Shown piece after piece: positions 56,605-64,000 of a stretch of DNA of 64,000 nt (positions are counted from its first letter, which is position 1; each line of letters begins with the position of its first letter). The translations under genes were made by a program, and so were the position numbers. Location of the stretch: positions 62,001 through 126,000 of the forward strand of contig CAVWXT010000004.1 of NCBI GenBank assembly GCA_963759115.1. The letters run 5' to 3'. A model generated the notes under the pieces. The model ran no database searches. It was given only the letters and a program-made list of their open reading frames with translations, and was not told where the DNA came from. The DNA is from CAVWXT01 sp963759115 (lineage in GTDB: Bacteria; Planctomycetota; Planctomycetia; Pirellulales; Thermoguttaceae).

Positions 56605-58083
56605 ATGGCGACGATAGCGGTCATGTATTTTCGACGATGCCTCTGGCCTGTCGGGCTTCTGGCCGCGCTCGCGCTTTCCCTGTCGGTCAGGGCCGACGAA
56701 TCGACCGCGGAGGACGTGCTCAAGTCGCAGGGGCTGCACAAGCTGAACCAGTCGTTCGTGCTGCCCGACGAGGCGGCCGTGACCAAGAGGTTCCATGAGA
56801 CCGATGGGCTTCGTCGCAAGGTCACCGACGCACAGCAAAGGGCCGCCCTGGCCGATCAGAAGGTCGAGGAGAAGAAGAAGCTGATTCTCGATTACGCGGA
56901 GAAACGGCGGGCGTTGCGCGTGCAAATGGAGGCTGCCAGGTCGCCCGACGTGCATAACCGGCTGGTCAACATGTCCAACGAGTTGGCCGATCGAATGGTC
57001 ATCTTGGAGAAGTCGGACAAGGAGGAAAAGGAGGCCGCATCGGCCCGGACGGCGACGGCCGCAGCTTCGGAGCAATACCTCGAGTTGCTCCTGCAACTCC
57101 GCAAGCAGTACGACGAGGTCGAGGCGAAGTACCGGCAACTCGCGGCCGACGCGAAGGTGCAGCAGGCGCTCGACAACCTCAACAAGAATAATCCCAAGCC
57201 TTGCAAATTGGGCCCGACGCCTGCGCTGGCCCTGCTCGACAGGAATCTGCGAAAACTGGAATCCGGCGTGCTCTCGGAGACGATTCCCTTGCGGCGCGGA
57301 GAGGGCAACCTTTGGCACGTGACCGTGACCTTCAACGGGAAGCACGCCCATGAGATGGCGATCAATACGGGGGCCTCCCTCATCTCGCTGCCGTACGGAG
57401 TCGCCCAAAAAGCCGGGCTGACCCCTACTCCCCAGGCACCGACCATGCGGGCGAGCATGGCCGACGGGCGCATCGTTGAGGCCAAGCAGGTCTTCGCCTC
57501 GTCGGTGCGCCTGGGCAAGTTTACGGTCGAGCACGTCGAATGCGCGGTCATGCCTGCCGACTTGCCCAACGCCGAGCCTCTGCTGGGCTTGAGCTTTCTC
57601 AAACACTTCACGTTCAAGATCGACAACGCCGGCGGCAAACTGGTCATGTCGAAGATCGAACAAGCGGACAAGGGCGGGCCGCGCATGGCAAGCCGCCCCG
57701 AGCCTCGCAAGAAAACCGGGGAGCCGCAGACGGGCAAGGGCAGCGACGACCAAGCCACCGTCCCAGAGCCGCCGGCCGCAAGCCCCGACACCGCGCAGCA
57801 ACTCGTCCAATTGATCAAGCCGACGGACATCCGGCCGCAGAGCGCACTCACGCTCCCATCGCCCAGCGGTCAACCTCTGGTCTTTTCGGTCTGCAAGCAA
57901 GAGCCCATCGAGAGCCTAGCCAAGCGATTCGGCCAGCCCGATGAGATGGTCAAAATCCCGGTCAAGATGATGGAGGGGGGCGAGGCGAGATCGCTAACCT
58001 GGAAGCTCTGGACTTGGGGCACGGTGCGAATCCTCGTCGACGAGCACGGCCTGACGCGGTACTATGCCGTGACCAAGGAGTGA
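56605..58083 (+). CDS. Secreted coiled-coil protein with a retropepsin-like domain lacking the catalytic Asp
   Basis: ATG 56605 (MATIAVMYFRRCLWPVGLLA) has a signal peptide ending near SVRADES. Residues about 60-190 are a long charged coiled coil (VTDAQQRAALADQKVEEKKK). A clan-AA aspartic protease-like domain follows at about 225-345: VTFNGKHAHEMAINTGASLI, ISLPYGVAQKAGL, SVRLGKFTVEHVECAVMPAD, LLGLSFLKHF. The active-site D-T/S-G reads NTG with Asn254, so as read it should not cleave peptides. A Pro/Lys-rich linker and a C-terminal domain end at residue 492. The frame is intact. Confidence 0.82.
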   Translation: MATIAVMYFRRCLWPVGLLAALALSLSVRADESTAEDVLKSQGLHKLNQSFVLPDEAAVTKRFHETDGLRRKVTDAQQRAALADQKVEEKKKLILDYAEKRRALRVQMEAARSPDVHNRLVNMSNELADRMVILEKSDKEEKEAASARTATAAASEQYLELLLQLRKQYDEVEAKYRQLAADAKVQQALDNLNKNNPKPCKLGPTPALALLDRNLRKLESGVLSETIPLRRGEGNLWHVTVTFNGKHAHEMAINTGASLISLPYGVAQKAGLTPTPQAPTMRASMADGRIVEAKQVFASSVRLGKFTVEHVECAVMPADLPNAEPLLGLSFLKHFTFKIDNAGGKLVMSKIEQADKGGPRMASRPEPRKKTGEPQTGKGSDDQATVPEPPAASPDTAQQLVQLIKPTDIRPQSALTLPSPSGQPLVFSVCKQEPIESLAKRFGQPDEMVKIPVKMMEGGEARSLTWKLWTWGTVRILVDEHGLTRYYAVTKE

Positions 58084-58160
58084 GCGGGGCCGGGCGGCGG
58101 CAGACTGCAAGCGGCGAATGAGGGGACGTATGCGGCTTGCTGTCAATTCGTCATGGTAAG

Positions 58161-58196
58161 TTGACATGAATGTCAATCTGTCGTAGGATGTCAACA
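58161..58196 (+). promoter_or_regulatory. Promoter and operator of the relE/xre pair, predicted leaderless
   Basis: -35 TTGACA (58161-58166), 17-base spacer, -10 TAGGAT (58184-58189), then six bases to the ATG at 58196. The perfect dyad TTGACATGAATGTCAA (58161-58176) overlaps the -35 and is a likely operator for the antitoxin; a half site GGATGTCAAC follows. Confidence 0.75.
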
Positions 58197-58450
58197 TGGC
58201 CACGGTTGTATTGGCTCCCGAAGCGACCGCCGGACTTGAGAATCTGAGCAACCCGATTCACGGCCGCGTGCTCAGACTCTTGATCAAGCTGGAAGACTGG
58301 CCCCGCGTAAGCGGAGTCAAACCGTTGCGAGGCGAACTGGCCGGTCGGTATCGCTTGCGGACGGGCGACTACCGGATCCAGTTTCAAGTTGCGGGCAACA
58401 TCGTAACGGTGGAGAAGATCGGACATCGTGACGGGTTTTATGGAGGGTAG
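58196..58450 (+). CDS. RelE/ParE-family toxin
   Basis: ATG 58196 encodes 84 residues (MATVVLAPEATAGLENLSNP). The family pattern is clear: IHGRVLRLLIKLEDWPRVSG, VKPLRGELAGRYRLRTGDYR and IQFQVAGNIVTVEKIGHRDG, i.e. the KxLxG...YRxRxGDYRxxF and VxxIxHR elements. RelE-type toxins cleave mRNA on the ribosome. The antitoxin gene follows four bases downstream, toxin first as in HigBA. No ribosome site precedes the ATG; see the promoter entry. Confidence 0.9.
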   Translation: MATVVLAPEATAGLENLSNPIHGRVLRLLIKLEDWPRVSGVKPLRGELAGRYRLRTGDYRIQFQVAGNIVTVEKIGHRDGFYGG

Positions 58451-58454
58451 AACA

Positions 58455-58817
58455 ATGGCTGCGCAAACCATCGTGTTGGAAGGCAAGCCCTACGTGGTCT
58501 TGCCCCGCGACGAATACGACCGGCTGAGCACCTTGGCGAAGGCGGGAGAGCTGCCGCCGCTGCCCGAGCCGGATGCCCGAGGCAATTATCCGGCGGTAGC
58601 ATACGCCCGCGCCAGCCTTGCGCGGAAGCTCATCCGCGATCGCGTGGCGGCGGGCCTGAGCCAACGCGAGCTGGCGACGATGGCGGGCGTGCGCGTCGAA
58701 ACGCTCTGCCGGATTGAAACCGGCAAGCATACTCCCAGCGTGCCGACGGTGGATAAGCTTGATCGGGCCTTGAAGCGGCACGCGATGTCGAGCACCAAAG
58801 GACGCGGGAGAGGGTGA
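58455..58817 (+). CDS. XRE-family antitoxin
   Basis: ATG 58455 is preceded by ggagggtagaaca. The 120-residue product (MAAQTIVLEGKPYVVLPRDE) has an N-terminal segment resembling a short Phd/YefM-type strand-helix that could bind the toxin, and a C-terminal helix-turn-helix at about 60-112 (AGLSQRELATMAGVRVETLC, RIETGKHTPSVPTVDKLDRA). It would neutralise the upstream RelE-like toxin and repress the operon by binding the dyad at 58161-58176. Confidence 0.88.
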   Translation: MAAQTIVLEGKPYVVLPRDEYDRLSTLAKAGELPPLPEPDARGNYPAVAYARASLARKLIRDRVAAGLSQRELATMAGVRVETLCRIETGKHTPSVPTVDKLDRALKRHAMSSTKGRGRG

Positions 58818-58843
58818 GATGGACCACCAATTCGCGTCAATAC

Positions 58844-59119
58844 TTACGATAGTTGTACGTCAATCCATTCATACTTGAGCACACTCCCACAAGAAACGAC
58901 GATCTTCAGGCAGAATGGCTCGCTTAGGAACGCGGCGATGGCCTCTTTATCATCGCCGGCTGCCCGAGCGATCTTCGGCCTGAGCAGTCCCTCCACCTCG
59001 ACAACGCAGTTTGAGCCCTCCCACTCAACAGATTTTGCGGCGCACTCCGCCAATCCCAACGTCCGCGCGAACGCAACTGCGGTATCGGTGACTTCCTGAT
59101 TTGTGGTCATGGCCGCCAT
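58844..59119 (-). CDS. Hypothetical protein
   Basis: ATG 59119 or 59110 (MAAMTTNQEVTDTAVAFART). About 91 residues with balanced composition: LGLAECAAKSVEWEGSNCVV, EVEGLLRPKIARAAGDDKEA, then LSEPFCLKIVVSCGSVLKYE and a short end. No ribosome site is strong and I recognise no family; alternating strands and helices suggest a small alpha/beta domain. Confidence 0.5.
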   Translation of the reverse strand: MAAMTTNQEVTDTAVAFARTLGLAECAAKSVEWEGSNCVVEVEGLLRPKIARAAGDDKEAIAAFLSEPFCLKIVVSCGSVLKYEWIDVQLS

Positions 59120-59172
59120 CCGTAGGTTTACGGACTCGACGTGCGCCGCGGCTCCTGCTTCTGCGGAGCTAA

Positions 59173-60207
59173 TCAACCGCGCCACGGCCGCTTGCGATTG
59201 CCGACCTTCTGGATGCTCTCGATGGCGAGTTTCACGTCGTTCTCGACCTGGAAGTCGAACATCCCGGCGATGACGAAATCGGCGCCGTTTCGGTAGGCGT
59301 GGGGAAACGCCGTCCGCGGCGGGATGGCCCCGGCGGCCATCACCTTGAACGCCACCCAGGGCTTTTCGACCCCTTCCATGAAGGCCGCCGTCTCCTCGGG
59401 ATTGTTGCACCACATGTTGTCGTTGTTGGCGTTGTGGTCGCTCGATTGGGCCGCCATCCAGTCGTATTCCTTCCGCCGGTCCGTGGGCGTGGCCGACCAA
59501 TACCGGTCCAGGTGGAAGGTCTTCACGTAGAAATCGACGTTGAGCTTGTTCTTCTCGCACTCCATAGGCATGTTCAGCGAATGACCGCCGACCCCTGCGG
59601 GCACGCCTTGGGCCTTGATCAGATCGAGCATTTGCCCGATCGCGTCGATCTTGCCGCCGTTCATCATGTGCGAGTGGGTCACCCCGCCGTGCGAATAGAC
59701 CAACGTGGCGCCCTGGTCCACGCGCAGCTTGATCTCGTCGTTCATCTTGGTCTTGTCTTCCATCAGCGAGACGCAGACCATGGTCTGCATCTTCGGGCCG
59801 CGCTGCTGGTTGTACTTCAACACCGCGCTCCAGGCGCGAGGATCGATCTGGATCGTATTGATGCCGCACGCCTGGGCAAGCTCCAACGTCTCAAAGACCT
59901 TTGCCTCGGTGTTGTACGACGTGAAGAGCTTCGACGCGTACATGAGGTCGCGGCTGTGGGCCCAACCGCCGATCAGGTTGCCGCCGATTAGCAGCCGGCT
60001 GACCGACACGTCGCCGATCTTTCCGCAGGGCAAGCTGCCGGGCGGAATGTCGGTCTTGAGCTTCGCACTCGGGCTCGACTGCGCGGCCCCGTCCTCAATC
60101 GCGGCCAGCAGGGTCTTTTCCTCGATGCTGCCCAGGGCCGTGCCGATGCCGGCCGCCCCCAGTACGCCCCTAGCCAGAAAGCACCTACGGTCAGTCTTCT
60201 CAGCCAT
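59173..60207 (-). CDS. Tat-exported aldo/keto reductase-like (TIM-barrel) protein
   Basis: ATG 60207 (MAEKTDRRCFLARGVLGAAG) is preceded by gggaa and encodes a twin-arginine signal. After cleavage, PPGSLPCGKIGDVSVSRLLI and GGNLIGGWAHSRDL, TLELAQACGINTIQIDPRAW resemble the first strands of aldo/keto reductases, but the catalytic Tyr/Lys pattern is not obvious. The middle has VYSHGGVTHSHMMNGGKIDA and GGHSLNMPMEC. It is 344 residues and intact. Proteins of this kind are typical of planctomycetes; no reaction is known. Confidence 0.75.
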   Translation of the reverse strand: MAEKTDRRCFLARGVLGAAGIGTALGSIEEKTLLAAIEDGAAQSSPSAKLKTDIPPGSLPCGKIGDVSVSRLLIGGNLIGGWAHSRDLMYASKLFTSYNTEAKVFETLELAQACGINTIQIDPRAWSAVLKYNQQRGPKMQTMVCVSLMEDKTKMNDEIKLRVDQGATLVYSHGGVTHSHMMNGGKIDAIGQMLDLIKAQGVPAGVGGHSLNMPMECEKNKLNVDFYVKTFHLDRYWSATPTDRRKEYDWMAAQSSDHNANNDNMWCNNPEETAAFMEGVEKPWVAFKVMAAGAIPPRTAFPHAYRNGADFVIAGMFDFQVENDVKLAIESIQKVGNRKRPWRG

Positions 60208-60573
60208 TGCAGTTCCCTTTCCGGTTGGCAACTTTTTGCAGTTCAACGGCGGCCGAACCATCAGCCCCACCGACGCGACACCCATTATAACCCGGCGGCG
60301 ACCGGTATTAAGCGACCGCGGCCAAAAACGCACCAAGAATCTCCAAGAAATGGGCGAAGCCGGCCGTAAGCCCGGCTCTCAGGTGGGGGGTAAAACGGCG
60401 AGTAGCTCAAGCCATGACACATACATATGATCGCTTCTCGCAACGGCAGATTCGGATATTCGGTGGCAAGATGCGCTGATTCGGGTTTTCCGTTGAAGAT
60501 TGCCGCCCGTTTGACTCGATGTGAATACCGCGCGCTTCGCAACGGTAGTCAGACTCTATTCCCGTAGCCCCCT
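60208..60573. other. Divergent intergenic region
   Basis: Between the Tat protein and the 117-residue protein. No repeat or gene was recognised; promoters for both directions must lie here. Confidence 0.4.
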
Positions 60574-60927
60574 ATGCAACCCAAATTCTCGCCCAGCAGC
60601 TTCCTCGGTCTGCTATTTTCGTGGCACCACCGCCAACTGGTGGAACAGGTGGGCGGCGTAATCGCCCGAGAATGCCAAGCCGACGTCTGGCGGCGTGGCT
60701 ACCGCTGCACGGGAAGCATGAGCATTGCGGCGATCAGGGGGTATATCAGGGCACAAGCCGGCGGATGCGTCGCAGCGATGGCGGAGCAATTCGCGATCCA
60801 CAATCGTCTCAAGCCGGCCCTGCGGGCACGGGTGGTGGATGCGGCGATCGACCAACTCGTGGGCTTGGTGCTCCATGATTTCCTCAGCGGTGCATCCCCC
60901 GCCGGGGAACGCTCGATAGCCGCGTAG
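60574..60927 (+). CDS. Hypothetical helical protein
   Basis: ATG 60574 gives 117 residues (MQPKFSPSSFLGLLFSWHHR). Sequence is mostly helical: QLVEQVGGVIARECQADVWR, IRGYIRAQAGGCVAAMAEQF, ALRARVVDAAIDQLVGLVLH. There is no signal peptide or metal site. No family recognised. It converges on the HAAS/PadR operon. Confidence 0.6.
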   Translation: MQPKFSPSSFLGLLFSWHHRQLVEQVGGVIARECQADVWRRGYRCTGSMSIAAIRGYIRAQAGGCVAAMAEQFAIHNRLKPALRARVVDAAIDQLVGLVLHDFLSGASPAGERSIAA

Positions 60928-60945
60928 CGATGGAACGCAGGCGGC

Positions 60946-61695
60946 TCACGAGTCGATCTCCAGGCTCGCCCACTCTTCCTCGTAGCGTCGCTCCTCCAAC
61001 TGCATCCGGGACATGCCGACAATCACCGCCGGTCCCAGCGGGGCAAAATAGCAGGCGAAGCCGGCATGTTGAAGGCTTGCCCAAAAGTCCCACGTCAGCA
61101 GCCCATAGGTCAAGAAGGCAAATAGCGGAAGGCTTGGAAGGCACATCGCGCCGAGAATTACCGCCCGCCGCAACGATCGCTCTGGTTTCTTACCGTACAA
61201 CGACCGCCCCATCTCGTACGACAAGATGATGATCGGAAGCATCAAGGCCATCGTGGCAATGCAGGTGACAAAGAGAGCATGGCACGCCACGCCATAATCG
61301 GCCGGCTTCCCGCGCAGCAAGATGGGCAAAGCCACCAGCGGCGACAGCAAGACATACGGTATCCAAAAGAACAGGAATTGCTTGCCGGCAAAATGCAGCC
61401 ACGATTCACCCGGCTCGAAGCGCCAAACCTTTTCATACATCGAGCAGAAGCGATCGAATCGCGGTACAGTTCCTTGAAGCTCGCCGACAAGCGCCCTCGG
61501 ATCGCCGAATCGCCGTTTCGCCTGTTCGAGCGCCGCCTGCTCATCGTCAAGCCGTTCGACCTCTTCCTCGAAGATGGACGCCAAGTGCGCCAGCAGTTCT
61601 TCTCGCATTTTACGTTTGCGAAACGTTGTCGCGCGAACGGGCCTGACGGCCTGCTCTACAACGATCTTCAGTTCTCGCAGTGTTACGTCGTTCAT
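60946..61695 (-). CDS. Membrane protein with N-terminal HAAS-like (permease prefix) domain
   Basis: ATG 61695 (MNDVTLRELKIVVEQAVRPV) overlaps the PadR stop (ATGA). The 249-residue product has an N-terminal helical domain with KMREELLAHLASIFEEEVER and ALEQAKRRFGDPRALVGELQ, the HAAS/DUF1700 pattern, followed by about four transmembrane segments (FFWIPYVLLSPLVALPILL, VACHALFVTCIATMALMLPI). Such genes are typically paired with PadR regulators and may sense or modulate envelope or ABC-transport states. Function unknown. Confidence 0.8.
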   Translation of the reverse strand: MNDVTLRELKIVVEQAVRPVRATTFRKRKMREELLAHLASIFEEEVERLDDEQAALEQAKRRFGDPRALVGELQGTVPRFDRFCSMYEKVWRFEPGESWLHFAGKQFLFFWIPYVLLSPLVALPILLRGKPADYGVACHALFVTCIATMALMLPIIILSYEMGRSLYGKKPERSLRRAVILGAMCLPSLPLFAFLTYGLLTWDFWASLQHAGFACYFAPLGPAVIVGMSRMQLEERRYEEEWASLEIDS

Positions 61696-62036
61696 GCGGG
61701 GGCTCCTGCAATTGCGCCAATGGTCTGAACGAAACTCACCCACTCCTCGCGGCCTTTGGCCAAATCCCGTTTCCCCTTGGAGGTAAGCCGGTAGATACGG
61801 CGGCGGGCGCCGCGCCGTCCGTGCGGCGATTCCTCCCAGACGGCTTGGACCTTTCCCGCCTCTTCCAGGCGATATAGGGCCGGGTAGAGCGAACCCTCCT
61901 TGAGCCGCAGCAGCCCGCAGCCCGCCTCGTCGAGGCGGCGGAGTATCTCCAACCCGTGGGCCTCACCGCGTTCCAACACCGACATGACCATCGTTTCCAG
62001 ATGGCCGCGCAGTTTGTCGCCTTCAATCGTATTCAT
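61692..62036 (-). CDS. PadR-family transcriptional regulator
   Basis: The 114-residue product (MNTIEGDKLRGHLETMVMSV) has the PadR winged helix: LERGEAHGLEILRRLDEAGC, LRLKEGSLYPALYRLEEAGK and RRIYRLTSKGKRDLAKGREE, followed by a short C-terminal dimer helix. It is the first gene of a two-gene operon with the HAAS membrane protein, with overlapping stop and start. A promoter with an overlapping dyad lies directly upstream, so it is probably autorepressed. Confidence 0.93.
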   Translation of the reverse strand: MNTIEGDKLRGHLETMVMSVLERGEAHGLEILRRLDEAGCGLLRLKEGSLYPALYRLEEAGKVQAVWEESPHGRRGARRRIYRLTSKGKRDLAKGREEWVSFVQTIGAIAGAPA

Positions 62037-62071
62037 ATCGTTATCCTAGACAGTCTATGAATTGATGTCAA
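62037..62071 (-). promoter_or_regulatory. padR promoter with dyad, predicted leaderless
   Basis: Minus strand: -35 TTGACA (62066-62071), 17-base spacer, -10 TAGGAT (62043-62048), then six bases to the ATG at 62036. The dyad TAGACTGTCTA (62047-62057) overlaps the -10 and is a likely PadR operator. Confidence 0.8.
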
Positions 62072-62199
62072 GTCGCCTGGGGCGATTCGGCTGCGGACCA
62101 CCCGGATGCGGGTTATCCCGTGTTCTTGTTCGGCCCCGTCTTGTCCCTACCCTGCCGCAACGGTAAAATCCAGGTTTTTCGCCCGCAGGAGTACGGTCC

Positions 62200-63489
62200 A
62201 TGAGTGTCGCGCGGAACGTGATCGTTGCCCAGAGCGGCGGCCCGACCCCAGTGATCAATAGCAGCCTCCGGGGGATCATCGAGGCGGCCCGCCAGTACGA
62301 TGCCATCGGCAAGGTCTATGGGGCCAAACACGGCATCGAGGGCGTCTTGAAAGAAGAGCTTCTCGACCTTTCGGCGCAGTCGGCTGAGGAGGTGGCCCTG
62401 CTTCGCTTCACCCCCGCGGCGGGGTCGATCGGCACTTGCCGCTACAAGCTCAAGCCGAATCAGACCGAGGACTTCGATCGCGTGATCGAGGTGTTGCGAG
62501 CCCATCAGGTCGGGTATCTGATGTACATCGGCGGCAACGACTCGATGGACACGGCCAACAAGATCGCCCAATTGGCCCAGAAGCGCGGGCTCGACCTGGT
62601 GGCGGTCGGCGTGCCCAAGACGATCGACAATGACGTGGGCGATAGCGAGTTCAAGCTGATCGACCACACGCCGGGCTACGGCTCGGTGGCCCGCTATTGG
62701 ATGCACAAGGTGCAGACGGCCAACGAGGAGAACGGCGGCTCGTGTCCGGCCGACCCGGTGCTGGTGATGCAGGCGATGGGGCGGAAGATCGGCTTCATTC
62801 CGGCCGCGGCCCGGCTGGCCGATCCCGAGCGCGAGATGCCGCTGCAAATCTATCTGACCGAGAGCCCCTGCACGCTGGAGCAGGTGGCCGACCAGGTTAG
62901 CGACCAGTTGCGGCGTTGCGGCCGGTGCATGGTGGTCATTAGCGAAGGGTTCGACGTGGGCGACGTCGGCACGGTTAAGGACGCCTTCGGCCACACCGCG
63001 TTTGGCGCCAGCAAGTTGACCGTCGCCCAGATCGTCGTCAATTATCTCAACGAGAAGAAGCTGCCCTGCAAGGGCGCCGCGCGGGGAAACGTGGTGGGCA
63101 CCGACCAGCGGCATTCCATGGCCTATGCCTCGGCGGTTGACCTGGACGAGGCGTATCGCGTGGGGCAAAAGGCCGTCGAGTTGGCCGCGACCGGCCAGAG
63201 CGGCTTCATGGCCACGATCCTCCGCGATGCAGGCCCGATCTATAGCGTTCGCTACGACAAAGTGCCGCTCGCCGAGGTGGCCAACAGCGAGCGGAACTTC
63301 CCCAAGCAGTGGATCGCCCCGAGCGGCTGCGACGTGACCGACGATTTCGTGCGCTACGCCAAGCCGCTGGTGGGCAACGACATGATCAGCCTGCCGGTGA
63401 TCGACGGCCGGCAGCGAATGACCCGTTTCGCGCCAATCTACGCCGGGCAGAAACTAGCCAAGTACACGCTTCAAGCTGACCGAAAGTAG
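62200..63489 (+). CDS. Pyrophosphate-type 6-phosphofructokinase
   Basis: ATG 62200 follows caggagtacggtcc. The 429-residue intact protein has VIVAQSGGPTPVINSSLRGI at the N-terminus, YIGGNDSMDTANKIAQLAQK (the phosphate-donor loop; Asn-Asp rather than the Asp-Gly of ATP enzymes), VPKTIDND (catalytic region), MGRKIGFIPAAARLADPERE and ISEGFDV. The Asn/Asp pair favours pyrophosphate over ATP as donor. It catalyses fructose 6-phosphate to fructose 1,6-bisphosphate, reversibly if PPi-dependent. It is divergent from padR. Confidence 0.92.
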   Translation: MSVARNVIVAQSGGPTPVINSSLRGIIEAARQYDAIGKVYGAKHGIEGVLKEELLDLSAQSAEEVALLRFTPAAGSIGTCRYKLKPNQTEDFDRVIEVLRAHQVGYLMYIGGNDSMDTANKIAQLAQKRGLDLVAVGVPKTIDNDVGDSEFKLIDHTPGYGSVARYWMHKVQTANEENGGSCPADPVLVMQAMGRKIGFIPAAARLADPEREMPLQIYLTESPCTLEQVADQVSDQLRRCGRCMVVISEGFDVGDVGTVKDAFGHTAFGASKLTVAQIVVNYLNEKKLPCKGAARGNVVGTDQRHSMAYASAVDLDEAYRVGQKAVELAATGQSGFMATILRDAGPIYSVRYDKVPLAEVANSERNFPKQWIAPSGCDVTDDFVRYAKPLVGNDMISLPVIDGRQRMTRFAPIYAGQKLAKYTLQADRK

Positions 63490-63533
63490 GAAGTGCGAAT
63501 CATTGAATCAATTGCCGCCACATTACTTTTTCC

Positions 63534-64000
63534 ATAGAGGTAGGGAGGCCGCATTGGGTTGCGGCCCCCCTCCCTCCGAACCGGACTGGCGGATTTCCCG
63601 CATCCGGCTCTCCAGTTGATGGTGTTACCTCCGAAAGGGTTGAGCGAAACAGACATGGGCGGTTTGCAGGGAATACAGCCCTTGCTCGTCGAAGAAGCGA
63701 TTGGGCCAACGCTGCTGGTCCCTTCCGCGGCCCCGTCCGCGCCGTTTCTGTCGCCGCCGCAACATGCTACGCAGCCGACCACGAATCCAGCCGTCCAGTT
63801 GGCGGAAAACCGACCCGCGACAATGGCGAAAGTAGATGAACCAGCCGCGAAGTTGCCGCGTCAGTCGAGCACACGTGAAGGGCAGGTCATGCCCGTTCGT
63901 GCGCTTGGTCTTCGCGCGGACCGCCTCCTTGAGTTTCCGCAGGCTCTTTTGCCGCGGCACACGCAAGTCGCCGCGGAAGCGATAGCCCAGAAAATCGAAA
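63534..64000 (-). mobile_element. Group II intron, 3' part
   Basis: The minus strand has maturase coding sequence, then domain V at 63578-63610 (starting gagccggatgcgggaaatcc and closing with ggttc), then a domain VI-like hairpin (gagggagg ... cctccctac) and a 3' end near 63534 at ctctat. The 5' part is outside the window. Confidence 0.85.
63625..64000 (-). CDS. Group II intron maturase/reverse transcriptase, C-terminal part
   Basis: The reading frame enters from the right edge: FDFLGYRFRGDLRVPRQKSL, RKLKEAVRAKTKRTNGHDLP, TRQLRGWFIYFRHCRGSVFR and ends YSLQTAHVCFAQPFRR at 63625. FLGY...F and LRGWFIYF...R..DGWIRGRLRSM are typical of the group II intron maturase (thumb/X) domain. No HNH endonuclease domain follows it. 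The reverse transcriptase core lies beyond the window. Confidence 0.9.
   Translation of the reverse strand, partial: FDFLGYRFRGDLRVPRQKSLRKLKEAVRAKTKRTNGHDLPFTCARLTRQLRGWFIYFRHCRGSVFRQLDGWIRGRLRSMLRRRQKRRGRGRGRDQQRWPNRFFDEQGLYSLQTAHVCFAQPFRR

Noticed and set aside
55644..56825. 393-codon minus-strand frame
   Set aside because: It runs antisense through the two-repeat protein and has no family or ribosome site.

Overview
The window looks like a chromosomal piece of a GC-rich planctomycete, most likely of the Pirellula type. The support is family content, not a marker gene: Tat-exported Gfo/Idh/MocA proteins, DUF1080 domains, an M56/BlaR1 sensor fused to carboxypeptidase-regulatory-like repeats beside BlaI, a SpoVG with an inserted zinc ribbon, a MoxR/VWA pair, and many dispersed palindromic repeats. 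No rRNA is present; one tRNA-Ser(CGA) lies at 21270-21351.

Layout. 1-8.2 kb: an acyl-CoA catabolic locus with two divergent arms, citrate synthase/PrpD/AtuA/enoyl-CoA hydratase on the minus strand (two start/stop overlaps of the ATGA type) and an acyl-CoA carboxylase beta chain plus a phosphosulfolactate-synthase-like protein on the plus strand. 8.2-11.4 kb: a VWA protein and its MoxR-type ATPase. 11.5-18.5 kb: an accessory region with a decayed RAYT transposase between two identical inverted REPs, a type ISP-like restriction-modification gene split by an intact ISAzo13-type element with a visible target duplication, a truncated RhuM gene and GA-rich tandem repeats. 18.5-34.2 kb: secreted hydrolases, ceramidase-like protein, tRNA, Gfo/Idh and GH109 proteins, MFS and TauE/SafE transporters, an MttB-like methyltransferase, DUF1080 and clan-A glycosidase genes, with gene remnants between them. 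34.2-44 kb: trypsin-like protease, cyclophilin, GH127 arabinofuranosidase, radical SAM protein and a badly broken LamG/glycosidase gene. 44-49.1 kb: BlaR1-like sensor and BlaI with a promoter and dyad operator. 49.2-64 kb: housekeeping genes (ispE-spoVG, purQ, PPi-type phosphofructokinase), a two-repeat protein, a retropepsin-like protein whose active-site Asp reads Asn, a RelE/XRE toxin-antitoxin pair, a PadR/HAAS operon and the 3' end of a group II intron.

Two general properties shape the annotation. First, about half of the larger genes need one to three single-base corrections, including normally essential ispE and purQ, so many breaks are probably sequence errors; others (internal deletions, gene tails next to repeats) are real decay. 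Breaks are described in each entry. Second, palindromic repeats of several families occupy most gaps, and two of them sit in frame inside genes of the catabolic locus.
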